In this document: piece by piece, positions 1 through 8,057 of the stretch
How positions within the stretch are numbered: the first letter of the stretch is position 1
Layout of the letters: each line of letters starts with the position of its first letter
Assembly (NCBI GenBank): GCA_964508715.1
Contig: CAZDUX010000004.1
Coordinates: forward strand, 62,001-126,000
Source: JAKALX01 sp964508715
GTDB taxonomy: Bacteria; Chloroflexota; Dehalococcoidia; Tepidiformales; Tepidiformaceae
Length of the DNA stretch: 64,000 nt
Direction of reading: 5' to 3'
Notes under the pieces: model-generated
The model's input: the letters and a program-made list of their open reading frames with translations, nothing else
What the model was told of the DNA's origin: nothing
Databases searched by the model: none
Program-made: the position numbers and the translations under genes

Positions 1-793
1 CGGGGTAGGCAGCATTGAAAGTGAAATGGCTGACGACCGGCCGCCCACTCGACATCGCCTCGAGCTCTGCCATTCCGACAGCGCCGAGGTTGACCTGCCC
101 GATGACAATGCCGTGTCGGGAGATGACAGCGGGAAGGTCGGCACGCCGCTGGCGAGGGATCAAGGCGATGTTCGGAAGTGCTGCGAACCCGGCTGTGTGC
201 TCACCACCGGAGATGGCCGTGATGCGGATGTCCGGGCGCCTGCCAAGGAGAATCCGGCACGCATCGAGAATGCGTGGTGCACCCTTGAGATCGTCGAGGG
301 CGCAGGCGATGTAGACCCGGTTACTACCAGCGGCGGGCGTCAGCGGTTGGAAGGTGTGCCAGTCTATCGGGTTCGGCAGGAACTCGGCGTCAGGGCGATA
401 GCGCTTCGTATGTGGTTCGAGGTCGGGTGTCGAGTAGAAGACGTGGGCAGCACGCTCGAGCGCCTGTTTGGTTGGCCAGCGAGTGAAGGGAGTGAGGCCC
501 CAGACGTCTGCACCATGGGCATGGAGGACGTACGGTCTCCGGGCCGCGATGCCGAGAACACCGAGGTACGCATAGTGGATGTGGAGAAGGTCGTAGTGAT
601 GACGGCGAACGCGGCGGATGATGTCGGCCCAGTCGAAGGCACGCACCGGGGCGACAACAGGCTTCACCATGACCGGGAGGCCGCCTCCGATGAGGCGTGG
701 CTGGATGAGATCGACGGTATGGCCTCGGGTACGCAATCCCCAGGCCAGCTCGCTCGCCACGGAGGCCACATCATTGATCTCGGCTATTCGCAT
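1..793 (-). CDS. Glycosyltransferase family 4 (partial, runs off left edge)
   Basis: The reading frame is open from an ATG at 793 down to base 1, giving 264 codons with no stop, so the C-terminus lies outside the window. The product begins MRIAEINDVASVASELAWGL, a GT-B N-terminal start (xxNDVAS...ELAxGLxxRGHxVDL). It later has YVLHAHGADVWG, FLPNPIDWHTF and an MAELEAMSSGRPVV segment, which is the nucleotide-sugar-binding E-x7-E-like region of GT4 enzymes. It probably transfers a sugar from an NDP-sugar to a surface glycan or lipid at the inner face of the membrane. The acceptor cannot be told. The neighbouring methyltransferase and sugar genes fit a polysaccharide locus. Confidence 0.85.
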   Translation of the reverse strand, partial: MRIAEINDVASVASELAWGLRTRGHTVDLIQPRLIGGGLPVMVKPVVAPVRAFDWADIIRRVRRHHYDLLHIHYAYLGVLGIAARRPYVLHAHGADVWGLTPFTRWPTKQALERAAHVFYSTPDLEPHTKRYRPDAEFLPNPIDWHTFQPLTPAAGSNRVYIACALDDLKGAPRILDACRILLGRRPDIRITAISGGEHTAGFAALPNIALIPRQRRADLPAVISRHGIVIGQVNLGAVGMAELEAMSSGRPVVSHFTFNAAYP

Positions 794-1016
794 GGAGTTG
801 ACAGGGCTGTCGGGGCCCCTGCCGGATGATAGGAGCGGCCTGGCTGGACGGTCAAAAACCGATAGTGCGAGTATCTCGAAGCGAATTGGCCCGCGTGCCT
901 GAAAGCCGATAGCATGCAACCTTGCTGGTGGTGCGGAGGCAAGCGGCGCATGAGAGCCCCGCCCACACCGCGATGCGGCCAGCAGAGTAGCGGGAACTCC
1001 TCGAAAGGCACGTCCG

Positions 1017-2180
1017 CTGAAGCCTCGTCTTGCCGACCTGATGGTCTGTCCAATCGACCGTGGCCCGCTCGAACTCATCGAGTGGGAATCCACGCCTGCG
1101 CCACTCGGAACCGACGACCTCATCCGGGTTCGGCGGATGGGATTACACCCCGATCGGTTTGAGCGGGAAGTGCGCAGCGGGGTGCTGCTCAACCGGCGAA
1201 AGAAGCTGTTCTACCCGATCGTCGAAGGCGTCCCACGGATGCTCATCTTCCCAACGGGTGTTGTGCGCGATTGGGTCGCAAAGAATGAGACACGCCTGAA
1301 ACGCGACTTCGCCGGGTACTCCGCGCCAACTGAGAAGGGGACGCCAGGCGAGGAGGCAGTGCTCCGTAACTTCTCGAGCGAATGGAAGAACTACGGTTGG
1401 GACGAGCGCAACTACTGGGGCCAATCAGCGCAGGAACTGTTCCGGAGCATGGATTTCCTCCTCGACCTCGAGCACAAGGAGTTGCGCGACCGACTGGTGC
1501 TCGAAGTGGGTATCGGCATCGGCGGGATTGCGGACCACGTGGCAAGGCAGACGCATTGCGAACTCGTGGGGATTGACCTGAGTTACGCGGTGGATGGGGC
1601 GTTTGAGCATTTCGGGGCCAACCCGTTCTTCCATGTCGCGCAGGCTTCGGCATTCGCTCCGCCCTTCGCCGAGTCGCAGTTCGACTACGTTTACAGCCAG
1701 GGCGTCATCCACCACACGTATTCGACCCAGGCGGCGTTTCGCAGCCTTGCGAAGCTACCAAAGACCGGTGCACGGCTCTACGTCTGGGTCTATAGCCGGT
1801 TCGATGAGGAGCGGACGCCGCTGCGGCGCGTCCTTTTCGCGATCGAGGGCGTGGCGCGGCCAGTCTATTCACGCCTCCCCGGCCCGCTCCAGACCGTCTC
1901 ACTTGCGCCGTGGGCACCCCTCTACATCCTCCATCAGAGGGTGCAGAGCCGTCGCGACCCCCACCAGAGACCGTACAGCTGGCGGGATGCGATGCACGCG
2001 GCCAGGGACCGGTGGACGCCACGCTATGTGCACCGCCACACGAACCAGCAAGTGAAACGCTGGTACACGACGCTTGGCTACGACGAACTGACGGTGCTAA
2101 GCGAGCGCGAGGCCCCCGGGTCGGTGCCCGAGGCACTCGTGGCCTGCGTGGGAATCGAAGGCACCCGGCGGACAAAGTAG
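1017..2180 (+). CDS. SAM-dependent methyltransferase with N-terminal Trm112-like domain; probable CTG start
   Basis: The head reads KPRLADLMVCPIDRGPL and then FYPIVEGVPRML, the pattern of a Trm112/YcaR-like domain, although the second Cys pair is not obvious. A class I methyltransferase fold follows: motif I VLEVGIGIGG, then GIDLS, and YVYSQGVIHHT as the post-III region. The substrate is unknown; such fusions are common in surface-glycan clusters. The first ATG in frame is at 1041, but it falls inside the Trm112 signature. A Shine-Dalgarno GAAAGG at 1003-1008 sits 8 nt before a CTG at 1017 that restores the usual head, and no ATG, GTG or TTG lies between the upstream stop (951) and 1041. I therefore favour CTG at 1017, giving 387 aa. 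The conservative alternative is 1041. Confidence 0.8.
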   Translation: MKPRLADLMVCPIDRGPLELIEWESTPAPLGTDDLIRVRRMGLHPDRFEREVRSGVLLNRRKKLFYPIVEGVPRMLIFPTGVVRDWVAKNETRLKRDFAGYSAPTEKGTPGEEAVLRNFSSEWKNYGWDERNYWGQSAQELFRSMDFLLDLEHKELRDRLVLEVGIGIGGIADHVARQTHCELVGIDLSYAVDGAFEHFGANPFFHVAQASAFAPPFAESQFDYVYSQGVIHHTYSTQAAFRSLAKLPKTGARLYVWVYSRFDEERTPLRRVLFAIEGVARPVYSRLPGPLQTVSLAPWAPLYILHQRVQSRRDPHQRPYSWRDAMHAARDRWTPRYVHRHTNQQVKRWYTTLGYDELTVLSEREAPGSVPEALVACVGIEGTRRTK

Positions 2181-2260
2181 AATCCACCGGGTGCCAGGCA
2201 TGATCAGCATCATTGCGGCCAGCCCCACAAACGCGCATAAGCGCCCGAAAGGAGGGCGTA

Positions 2261-3283
2261 ATGACCGAACGACGACGCTACTGGGGAACCGTATCGCCGG
2301 GACCGGCCGCGATGTTGACGGCTCAGGTGCAGCAGCAAGAAGCGATAGGTCTCGAGGGGGTCTTTGCACCACAGGTCTATGGGCCACCCTTCATCCCGTT
2401 GGCGGCGGCGGCAGCGGTCACGACACGCCTCCGGCTTGCAACCGGCATCGCGCTCGCGTTCACACGAAGCCCGTTCGAGACGGCAGTGGCGGCAATGGAT
2501 ATGGACCGGCTGAGCGGAGGGCGGTTCACCCTCGGGCTCGGCTCGAGCGTGCGCGCATGGAGCGAGGGCTTCTTTGGGATGCCCTATGGCAAACCGGTGG
2601 AGCACCTCCGCGAGGTGATCGAGATCGTCCGCCTGGTGATCGCCAAGAGCCACACAGGCGAACTCAAACAGTACGACGGGAAGTACCACCACCTCGATTT
2701 CAGTGAGTTCCAGCCACTGGCCCAGCCAGTCCGAACCGATCTGCCGATCTGGGTGGCCGGGCTGCGGCAGCCGCTGCTCAAGATGGGAGCGGAAGTGGCC
2801 GACGGCGTGATCGGTCATCCGATCTGGTCGATCGAGTGGGCAACGACGAAGGTCATGGACGATATCAAGGCCGGGCTTGCGAAAGCCGGCCGCGACCGGT
2901 CGGCAATCGAGTTCAACGCGTGGCTCTTCGTGGCGCCGAACAACGACCGCAAACAGGCGATTGAGGACGCGAGGGCCACTGTAGCGTTCTATGCTGGCGT
3001 CGAGCAGTACGAGACCTACTTCGCCGCACACGGATTCGCCAGGGAGGCGCGGCTCCTGCAAGAGGGGGTGAAGCGCGGCGACTATGTGTCGGTGAAGCAC
3101 CTGGTCCCGGACGAGATGGCACAGACATTCGTGGTGTGTGGGACCCCGGACGAAGTTCGCCAGCGCGTGAGCAAGATCTGGGAGGTCGCCGACTCGGTCA
3201 CGCTCGCACCGCCGGTGTACACGCTGGCGCCGGAGCAGCTCATGCAGTATGCGATGACGATCGCACAGATCTTCTACGCGTAG
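2261..3283 (+). CDS. LLM-class (F420/FMN-dependent) oxidoreductase
   Basis: This 340-residue luciferase-like monooxygenase family protein carries family signatures: ATGIALAFTRSPFETA in the N-terminal third, LSGGRFTLGLGSS, then PIWVAGLRQPLLKMGAEVADG and a C-terminal VCGTPDEVRQRV. Members are TIM-barrel enzymes that use F420 or FMN to oxidise or reduce small organic substrates in the cytoplasm. The substrate is not predictable here. The start is set by a strong AAAGGAGG at 2248-2255, 5 nt before ATG 2261; an in-frame start at 2213 lacks such a site. Clusters of these enzymes are typical of Chloroflexota and Actinobacteria. Confidence 0.88.
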   Translation: MTERRRYWGTVSPGPAAMLTAQVQQQEAIGLEGVFAPQVYGPPFIPLAAAAAVTTRLRLATGIALAFTRSPFETAVAAMDMDRLSGGRFTLGLGSSVRAWSEGFFGMPYGKPVEHLREVIEIVRLVIAKSHTGELKQYDGKYHHLDFSEFQPLAQPVRTDLPIWVAGLRQPLLKMGAEVADGVIGHPIWSIEWATTKVMDDIKAGLAKAGRDRSAIEFNAWLFVAPNNDRKQAIEDARATVAFYAGVEQYETYFAAHGFAREARLLQEGVKRGDYVSVKHLVPDEMAQTFVVCGTPDEVRQRVSKIWEVADSVTLAPPVYTLAPEQLMQYAMTIAQIFYA

Positions 3284-3287
3284 GGCG

Positions 3288-3542
3288 TTACGCGGTTAGG
3301 CGTGCCGGGCCGGCCGCAGGTTCGGGAATCGGATCGCCGTGGGCCAGGGCAGACTCGATCCAGACTGCCATCGCTTCATCGAGATTGCGGAGTGCCTCCT
3401 CGGGCGTCTCGCCGGCTGTGAAACAGCCCGGAAACTCCAGGACCTCACCCAGATAGCCCTCGACAGGCTCACCGCGGATTACCCGGTGATATGGGCGCCG
3501 GATGGTCGCCTGAATGGTGGCTTCGCGATCGTCATCTGTCAT
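3288..3542 (-). CDS. hicB: HicB-family antitoxin
   Basis: This 84-aa protein has the HicB degraded-RNase H core: an N-terminal YHRVIRGEPVEGYLGEVLEFPG followed by CFTAGETPEEALRNLDEAMAVW. It should bind and neutralise the HicA toxin encoded immediately upstream; the genes overlap by ATGA (3539-3542). The usual C-terminal DNA-binding part (HTH or ribbon-helix-helix) is not seen, because the protein ends soon after the core. Autoregulation may therefore be weak or need HicA. The stop is 5 bp from the converging LLM oxidoreductase stop. Confidence 0.85.
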   Translation of the reverse strand: MTDDDREATIQATIRRPYHRVIRGEPVEGYLGEVLEFPGCFTAGETPEEALRNLDEAMAVWIESALAHGDPIPEPAAGPARLTA

Positions 3543-3769
3543 TGATCATCGTCTCGGGTCACTTCAAGGGCCAGGCGAACGTAGATAGCCAGGACGTGTG
3601 GACGGCGATAGGGCACGACCAGCGTCGCACTACCACGACGAAAGCCAAAATGACTTCCTCGGGAGCGTTCGAGCGTCCATCCGTACAAGTTTAGCAGGCG
3701 TTCGAGCTCTTCAAAGCGAACATTGTTGGGGCGCTGGGCGAGCCGTCTTCTGAACTCCCGCCGGTTCAC
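3539..3769 (-). CDS. hicA: HicA-family mRNA interferase toxin
   Basis: This 76-aa dsRNA-binding-like toxin has the hallmark SRGSHFGFRR with candidate catalytic His40, followed by LVVPYRRPHVLAIYVRLAL. HicA proteins cleave mRNAs and tmRNA in a translation-independent way. The toxin-first order and 4-bp overlap with hicB are typical. The gene starts only 9 bp after the DegT aminotransferase stop, so it could be read through from the sugar-biosynthesis operon as well as from its own promoter. It looks intact. Confidence 0.85.
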   Translation of the reverse strand: MNRREFRRRLAQRPNNVRFEELERLLNLYGWTLERSRGSHFGFRRGSATLVVPYRRPHVLAIYVRLALEVTRDDDQ

Positions 3770-3778
3770 GCCGCCATG

Positions 3779-4891
3779 CTACGTAGTTTGGGATTGGTTC
3801 GCCACGAACCCCTTCACCCCCTCGGCAACCGCCTCCACCTCCTCGCGCGTGATAAACGGGTGGAATGGGAGAGAGAGAATCTCCCTGACGGCCGACTCGG
3901 TACGCGGAAGAACCCCGGGGCTGAATGCGCGGTAAGCGGGTTGCTGATGGATGGCTGTTGGATAGTGGACGGCGCTGCTGATGCCAGCTTCGGCAAGCTT
4001 CGCCTGGAGAGCATCGCGGTGGGCCGCCCGGATGACGAACAGATGGTAGACATGGCTCCCCGGTGAGCCTTCGGCAGGGAGCTCGACCGGGGTGTCGATG
4101 AGCGCCTGCCGGTACCAGCCCGCCGCCTGCTGGCGGAGTTCGTTCCAGCGATCGAGGTGAGGGGCGAGCACGCGGAGTGCCGCAGCCTGCAGCTCGGCCA
4201 TCCGGTAGTTGTATCCGGGGACGAGGTGTTCATGCCGCGCCGCCTGCCCGTGATTGCGGAGAGAGCGCGCCTTCTCGGCGGCCTCATCGTTCGCCGTCAG
4301 GAGCATGCCGCCTTCCCCGATGGTGCCGACGTTCTTCGTCGGGTAGAAGCTCAGGCACCCGGCGTCGCCGATAGTACCGGCGTTCTGCCCATCCAGGACG
4401 GCGCCGTGCGCCTGGCACGCATCCTCGATGAGCGCGAGCCCGTGACGGTCGCAGATCTCACGGAGACGCGCCATCTGGGCGACCTGGCCATAGAGGTGCA
4501 CAGCGATGATCGCCCTGGTTCGTGCGGTGATCCGGCGCTCAGCGTCGCCGGGATCGATGTTGAACCCTCCAGGCTCGATATCGGCAAAGACCGGCGTGGC
4601 GCGAGCGAGCGTGATCGCCTCCGCGGTGGCGATGAACGTATTGGCGACGGTGATGACTTCGTCGCCCGCGCCGATTCCCAGGGCCTCGAGCGCGAGATGC
4701 AGTGCCGCCGTGCCGCTGTTCACCGCGACGGCGTGGCGCATTCCGTACTGGGTCGCGAACTCCCGCTCGAACGCTTCGACCTCCGCCCCCTGGACGAAGC
4801 CACCCGAATCGAGCACGCGCGTGAACGCCGCGAGCACCTGGCTGCGCGTCTCGGCGTGGAGACGGTGCATGTCAACAAAGGGGACGTTCAC
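3779..4891 (-). CDS. DegT/DnrJ/EryC1/StrS-family sugar aminotransferase
   Basis: This 370-aa PLP enzyme transfers an amino group to a nucleotide-linked keto-sugar. Visible features are AVNSGTAALHLALEALG near residue 60 (cofactor phosphate binding), LIEDACQAHGA (the Asp contacting PLP), and SFYPTKNVGTIGEGG with the Schiff-base Lys. It overlaps the upstream Gfo/Idh gene by ATGA (4888-4891). That pairing matches the WlbA/WbpB-WbpE step pair of UDP-2,3-diamino-uronate synthesis, or a similar 3-keto-sugar amination. The exact sugar is an inference. The product would feed the glycosyltransferases nearby. Confidence 0.9.
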   Translation of the reverse strand: MNVPFVDMHRLHAETRSQVLAAFTRVLDSGGFVQGAEVEAFEREFATQYGMRHAVAVNSGTAALHLALEALGIGAGDEVITVANTFIATAEAITLARATPVFADIEPGGFNIDPGDAERRITARTRAIIAVHLYGQVAQMARLREICDRHGLALIEDACQAHGAVLDGQNAGTIGDAGCLSFYPTKNVGTIGEGGMLLTANDEAAEKARSLRNHGQAARHEHLVPGYNYRMAELQAAALRVLAPHLDRWNELRQQAAGWYRQALIDTPVELPAEGSPGSHVYHLFVIRAAHRDALQAKLAEAGISSAVHYPTAIHQQPAYRAFSPGVLPRTESAVREILSLPFHPFITREEVEAVAEGVKGFVANQSQTT

Positions 4892-5952
4892 TGGTGGACG
4901 GGCTCCGGGACACCGCCGTTCCTCAGTGAGCGTTGGGCAGCATCGATGATCTGGACGACCCGGACGCCAAAATCACCATCGGATATGGGCGCTTCCTGCC
5001 CTCGGATGACGCGGACGAAGTGCTGCATTTCCGAGGCGAGGGCCTCCGTGCGGTCGAGGCGCGGCGAGAGGACATCACCGGTACGGTATTCGACGAGCCT
5101 GCCGTAGATCTCCTCGACGTTCGCTGCGGCGAGCTGCGCCCCGGAGTCGTAGACCTTGAGCTTCTCATCGGGTTCGACGTCGTCGTAAACGAGCATCTTG
5201 CGGCTCGCCCCAATGATCGTGCGCCGGATCTTGGTGGGAGCGAGCCAGTTCACGTGAAAGTGGGCGAGCAGCGAGCTTTCGAATTGGAGGGTGAGGTAAG
5301 CGATGTTCTCGTTCGAGAGATCGACATGCCGGGCGCCAAAAGCGGAGACGGACTTCACCGGCTCGTCGAGGAGGTGAAGCATGATCGATATATCGTGTGG
5401 GGCAAGGTCCCAGATGACGTTGCTGTGCGTCTGGAAGATACCAAGATTGATGCGCGTGGAGTCGTAGTAGTAGACCTCGCCCATTTCACCGGCATCGAAG
5501 TAGGACTTCATCTTCTGGACCGCCGGAGTGAAAAGGAATGTATGGTCGACGAGGAGGACACGGCCGGCCTGCCTGGCGGCTCCGGCCATCCGCAGGGCGT
5601 CGGACTCATTCGTCGCAAGCGGCTTTTCGACGAGGACGTGCTTCCCCCGGGCGAGGGCTTCGAGGACGAGCTTGCAGTGCGTCTCCGGGGGAGTGGCGAT
5701 GAGCACCGCGTCGATATCCCTGTCGGTGAAGAGCGCACCGGCGTCCGGGGCGAGGTGGATGCCCGGATAGAGGTTGCGGGCCGCAGCCAGCCGCCTCGGG
5801 TCGGGATCGGCGACGGCAGCGAGTTCCATGGAGGCGTTCTGGGCAGCGTTGCGGGCCAGGTTCGGCCCCCAGTAACCGTAGCCCACAACCCCCACGCGGA
5901 GCATCGGCCCCGAAGGTTGTGAATCGCTGAATGCAGGTTGCGCGTCTGGCAC
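4888..5952 (-). CDS. Gfo/Idh/MocA-family sugar dehydrogenase
   Basis: The NAD-binding N-terminus reads VGVVGYGYWGPNLARN (GxGxxG-type), followed by VLIATPPETH and LVEKPLA with the family's EKP catalytic-lysine motif. A C-terminal oxidoreductase domain has DLAPHDISIMLHLL with the conserved His. It likely oxidises C3 of a UDP-sugar so that the downstream DegT enzyme can aminate it. The longest reading begins with a GTG at 5952 (354 aa) without a clear Shine-Dalgarno. Family members usually start at the equivalent of ATG 5904 (MLRVGVVGYG), so the true protein may be 338 aa. It is divergent from the GT2 gene across 72 bp. Confidence 0.9.
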   Translation of the reverse strand: MPDAQPAFSDSQPSGPMLRVGVVGYGYWGPNLARNAAQNASMELAAVADPDPRRLAAARNLYPGIHLAPDAGALFTDRDIDAVLIATPPETHCKLVLEALARGKHVLVEKPLATNESDALRMAGAARQAGRVLLVDHTFLFTPAVQKMKSYFDAGEMGEVYYYDSTRINLGIFQTHSNVIWDLAPHDISIMLHLLDEPVKSVSAFGARHVDLSNENIAYLTLQFESSLLAHFHVNWLAPTKIRRTIIGASRKMLVYDDVEPDEKLKVYDSGAQLAAANVEEIYGRLVEYRTGDVLSPRLDRTEALASEMQHFVRVIRGQEAPISDGDFGVRVVQIIDAAQRSLRNGGVPEPVHQ

Positions 5953-6024
5953 CGGTTCGAGAGTAATGGGGGAAGTTGTGAGATGCGAGTTGCGAGTTGC
6001 GGTTTCGCCTTCTAGGTTGAAGCG

Positions 6025-7056
6025 ATGACCACGCCAACCGCTTCGGGGCGGCTCGATGACGCTCCGCTCACCCTGCCTCTGCGTCCACTCGTTTCAATCG
6101 TCATTCCGTGCCTGAACGAGGAGCGCTACATCGTGCCGCTGCTCGATTCACTGGCGGCGCAGGACTATGGGCCTGACGGCATCGAGGTAATCGTGGCTGA
6201 CGGCGGAAGCACCGATGCGACCCGCGACCTGGTACGAGGCTACCAATCGCCCTTTGCACGGCTCGAGCTCGTGGACAATCCGAAACGGATCACTGTCGGC
6301 GGGCTGAATGCGGGGATGGATGCGGCCCGCGGCGACTGCTGGATCATCATCGGGGCGCACAGCAAGGTCCGCAGCGACTTCGTAAAGGCATCGGTCGAAG
6401 CGCTCGAGCGAACGGGGGCGGCCTGTGTCGGCGGGCCAATCGAGACCATCGGCGAAGGGACAATGGGGAAGGCGATCGCCGCCGCAATGTCATCGCCGTT
6501 CGGGGTGGGAAACGCGAAGTTCCGCTATTCCGAGACCGAAGGCGAGGTAGATACCGTGCCGTTCGGCTGCTACCACCGCCGCGTCTGGGAGGTAGTCGGC
6601 CGGTTCGATGAGACGGTGGATGGCGCGGACGAAGACAGCTATAACGCCCGGCTCATCGAGGCAGGCGGGAAGATCTGGCTGGCGCCGTCAATTCGCAGTT
6701 CCTATTTCCCCCGCAAGACGCTGAAGGCGCTGGCGAAGCAGTACTGGGAATACGGAGCCGCCAAGGGCGTGCTGTTGGGGCGCGGACGGCCGTTGCAGCC
6801 GCGGCACTTCGCGCCGGCGGCAATGGTGGCCGGTGGCCCCCTCCTCTTCATGCTCGGGTTCGGGTTCAAGTGGGCGAGGCGGCTGCTCGACCTGCTCGCA
6901 ATCGTCTATGTGGTGGGTGGGCTGTTCACCGCTCGTTCGGCAGCGAGGAAAGCCGGTGCAAATCCATTCCTGACGTTTGCGGCGATGGCGACCATGCACC
7001 TGACCTATGGCGCCGGATTCCTTTATGGTGCGTGGACAGAGAAGCGCAGGTCCTGA
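6025..7056 (+). CDS. Glycosyltransferase family 2, membrane-anchored
   Basis: This 343-aa GT-A enzyme begins SIVIPCLNEERYI, followed by VIVADGGSTDATRD (nucleotide binding) and, near residue 190, FDETVDGADEDSYNARL, an acidic ED-type catalytic region. Hydrophobic segments near residues 255-300 and 312-335 would anchor it to the membrane, as in ExoA-like succinoglycan transferases. It probably extends a lipid-linked surface oligosaccharide. It lies divergently from the Gfo/DegT pair that could supply its sugar donor. Confidence 0.88.
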   Translation: MTTPTASGRLDDAPLTLPLRPLVSIVIPCLNEERYIVPLLDSLAAQDYGPDGIEVIVADGGSTDATRDLVRGYQSPFARLELVDNPKRITVGGLNAGMDAARGDCWIIIGAHSKVRSDFVKASVEALERTGAACVGGPIETIGEGTMGKAIAAAMSSPFGVGNAKFRYSETEGEVDTVPFGCYHRRVWEVVGRFDETVDGADEDSYNARLIEAGGKIWLAPSIRSSYFPRKTLKALAKQYWEYGAAKGVLLGRGRPLQPRHFAPAAMVAGGPLLFMLGFGFKWARRLLDLLAIVYVVGGLFTARSAARKAGANPFLTFAAMATMHLTYGAGFLYGAWTEKRRS

Positions 7057-7131
7057 GAAGGCTCGCCGGCTGGTGTCCCTCCAGGGTTACCCGTGTGGCC
7101 CACTGCGGAGTGAGTCCGTACACTCCGGGCA

Positions 7132-7578
7132 ATGGACAACGACTTCAGCATCGACCTTGTCGATATCGCCCAGACGATTCGGAGCAGCGAAGTCATTGCA
7201 ATCCGGTTCGTCGCGGTAGGACATCGGCTGCTGCTCGACTTTCGAAGCACCGAGATCGACGGTCCGATGGTCAAGATCGTGATGCCGGTGAAGTCCATCG
7301 AAGAGCGCTACCGGAGCCTCCGCCAATTGCGCCCGCGCTTCGATTCTCCGGACAAGATCGTGGCAATCTGGTGGCCACGCTTCTGCTCGTCACTCGAACC
7401 CACCGGTGTGTGGGCGGAGGTGATGGAGCGCGTAAGCGAGAGTGGCCACACCGAATCGGTGCGAATGGCTGAGGCTGCGCTGGACGAGCTCGTGGCGCTG
7501 GAGCGGAAACAGCACCGGGAGGCGATCCGGGGCGACGGCTTCCGGACCTTGTGGAGCGCCTCGCCGAGCAGGCGGTAG
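7132..7578 (+). CDS. Conserved protein of unknown function (148 aa)
   Basis: I do not recognise this protein. It is soluble, begins MDNDFSIDLVDIAQTIRSSE and has an alternating beta-rich first half (IAIRFVAVGHRLLLDF, MVKIVMPVKSIEERYRSL). An amphipathic helical tail follows. An IWWPRFCSSL segment is aromatic-rich. No catalytic motif or membrane segment is seen. A TACACT hexamer at 7119-7124 lies 7 nt before the ATG, suggesting a leaderless transcript. It ends just before, and in the same frame as, the metallopeptidase gene and probably forms an operon with it. Confidence 0.65.
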   Translation: MDNDFSIDLVDIAQTIRSSEVIAIRFVAVGHRLLLDFRSTEIDGPMVKIVMPVKSIEERYRSLRQLRPRFDSPDKIVAIWWPRFCSSLEPTGVWAEVMERVSESGHTESVRMAEAALDELVALERKQHREAIRGDGFRTLWSASPSRR

Positions 7579-7584
7579 GGCGAC

Positions 7585-7953
7585 CTGGATCGCAAGCACT
7601 TTCGGAAGCTGGTTCGTGAGGCGATCGCGGAGATCCCGGACGATCTGCTGAGCCGAGTGCACAACGTGGACATCGTCATCGAGACGCGCCCAACGGCGCG
7701 CGACCGCAAAGTCGCCGGAATTGGCCCGCGAAGCCTGCTGCTCGGGCTCTACCACGGCATCCCCATCACGAAGCGGGGCGAGAATTACAACCTGGTGCTG
7801 CCAGACAAGATCAGCATCTACCAGGAGGCGATCGAGTCGATCTGTGAAACAGACGACGAAGTACGCGAGCAGGTACGGGTGACGGTGCTCCACGAGATCG
7901 GCCATTACTTCGGGATAGACGACGAACGCTTACACGAGTTGGGGATGGATTGA
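7585..7953 (+). CDS. Zincin-like metallopeptidase (DUF1025 type); probable CTG start
   Basis: The zinc motif HEIGHYFGIDDERL (HExxHxxGxxDE) is near the C-terminus, preceded by LLGLYHGIPITKRG and NLVLPDKISIYQ, both typical of this small cytoplasmic metallopeptidase family. The first ATG/GTG/TTG is a GTG at 7657 (98 aa), which cuts off the conserved N-terminal helix. The codons upstream read LDRKHFRKLVREAI, matching the usual start of the family. A CTG at 7585, 6 nt after the TAG of the previous gene, gives 122 aa, the usual length. I annotate from the CTG; stop-codon readthrough or a sequence error are alternatives. The physiological substrate is unknown. Confidence 0.75.
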   Translation: MDRKHFRKLVREAIAEIPDDLLSRVHNVDIVIETRPTARDRKVAGIGPRSLLLGLYHGIPITKRGENYNLVLPDKISIYQEAIESICETDDEVREQVRVTVLHEIGHYFGIDDERLHELGMD

Positions 7954-8020
7954 GGACCTTCGCTTCCCTGGTGCTCATCGAGGCGATTTATCACCGGGTG
8001 AAAGGACGGGAAAGCGGCAA

Positions 8021-8049
8021 TTGACCCAACTTTGGGTGGCCGATACGTT
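8021..8049 (+). promoter_or_regulatory. Promoter of the LCP gene (TTGACC-17 bp-TACGTT)
   Basis: TTGACC at 8021-8026 and TACGTT at 8044-8049 are separated by exactly 17 bp. The predicted transcription start falls at about 8056-8058, which is the ATG of the LCP gene, so the mRNA would be leaderless. This is among the best matches to a housekeeping sigma promoter in the window. Confidence 0.65.
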
Positions 8050-8057
8050 GGCAGGCA

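Noticed and set aside
26..829. 267-codon open frame on the plus strand
   Set aside because: It is antisense to the glycosyltransferase on the minus strand, which has clear GT4 motifs and runs off the left edge; the plus-strand translation has no recognisable domain.
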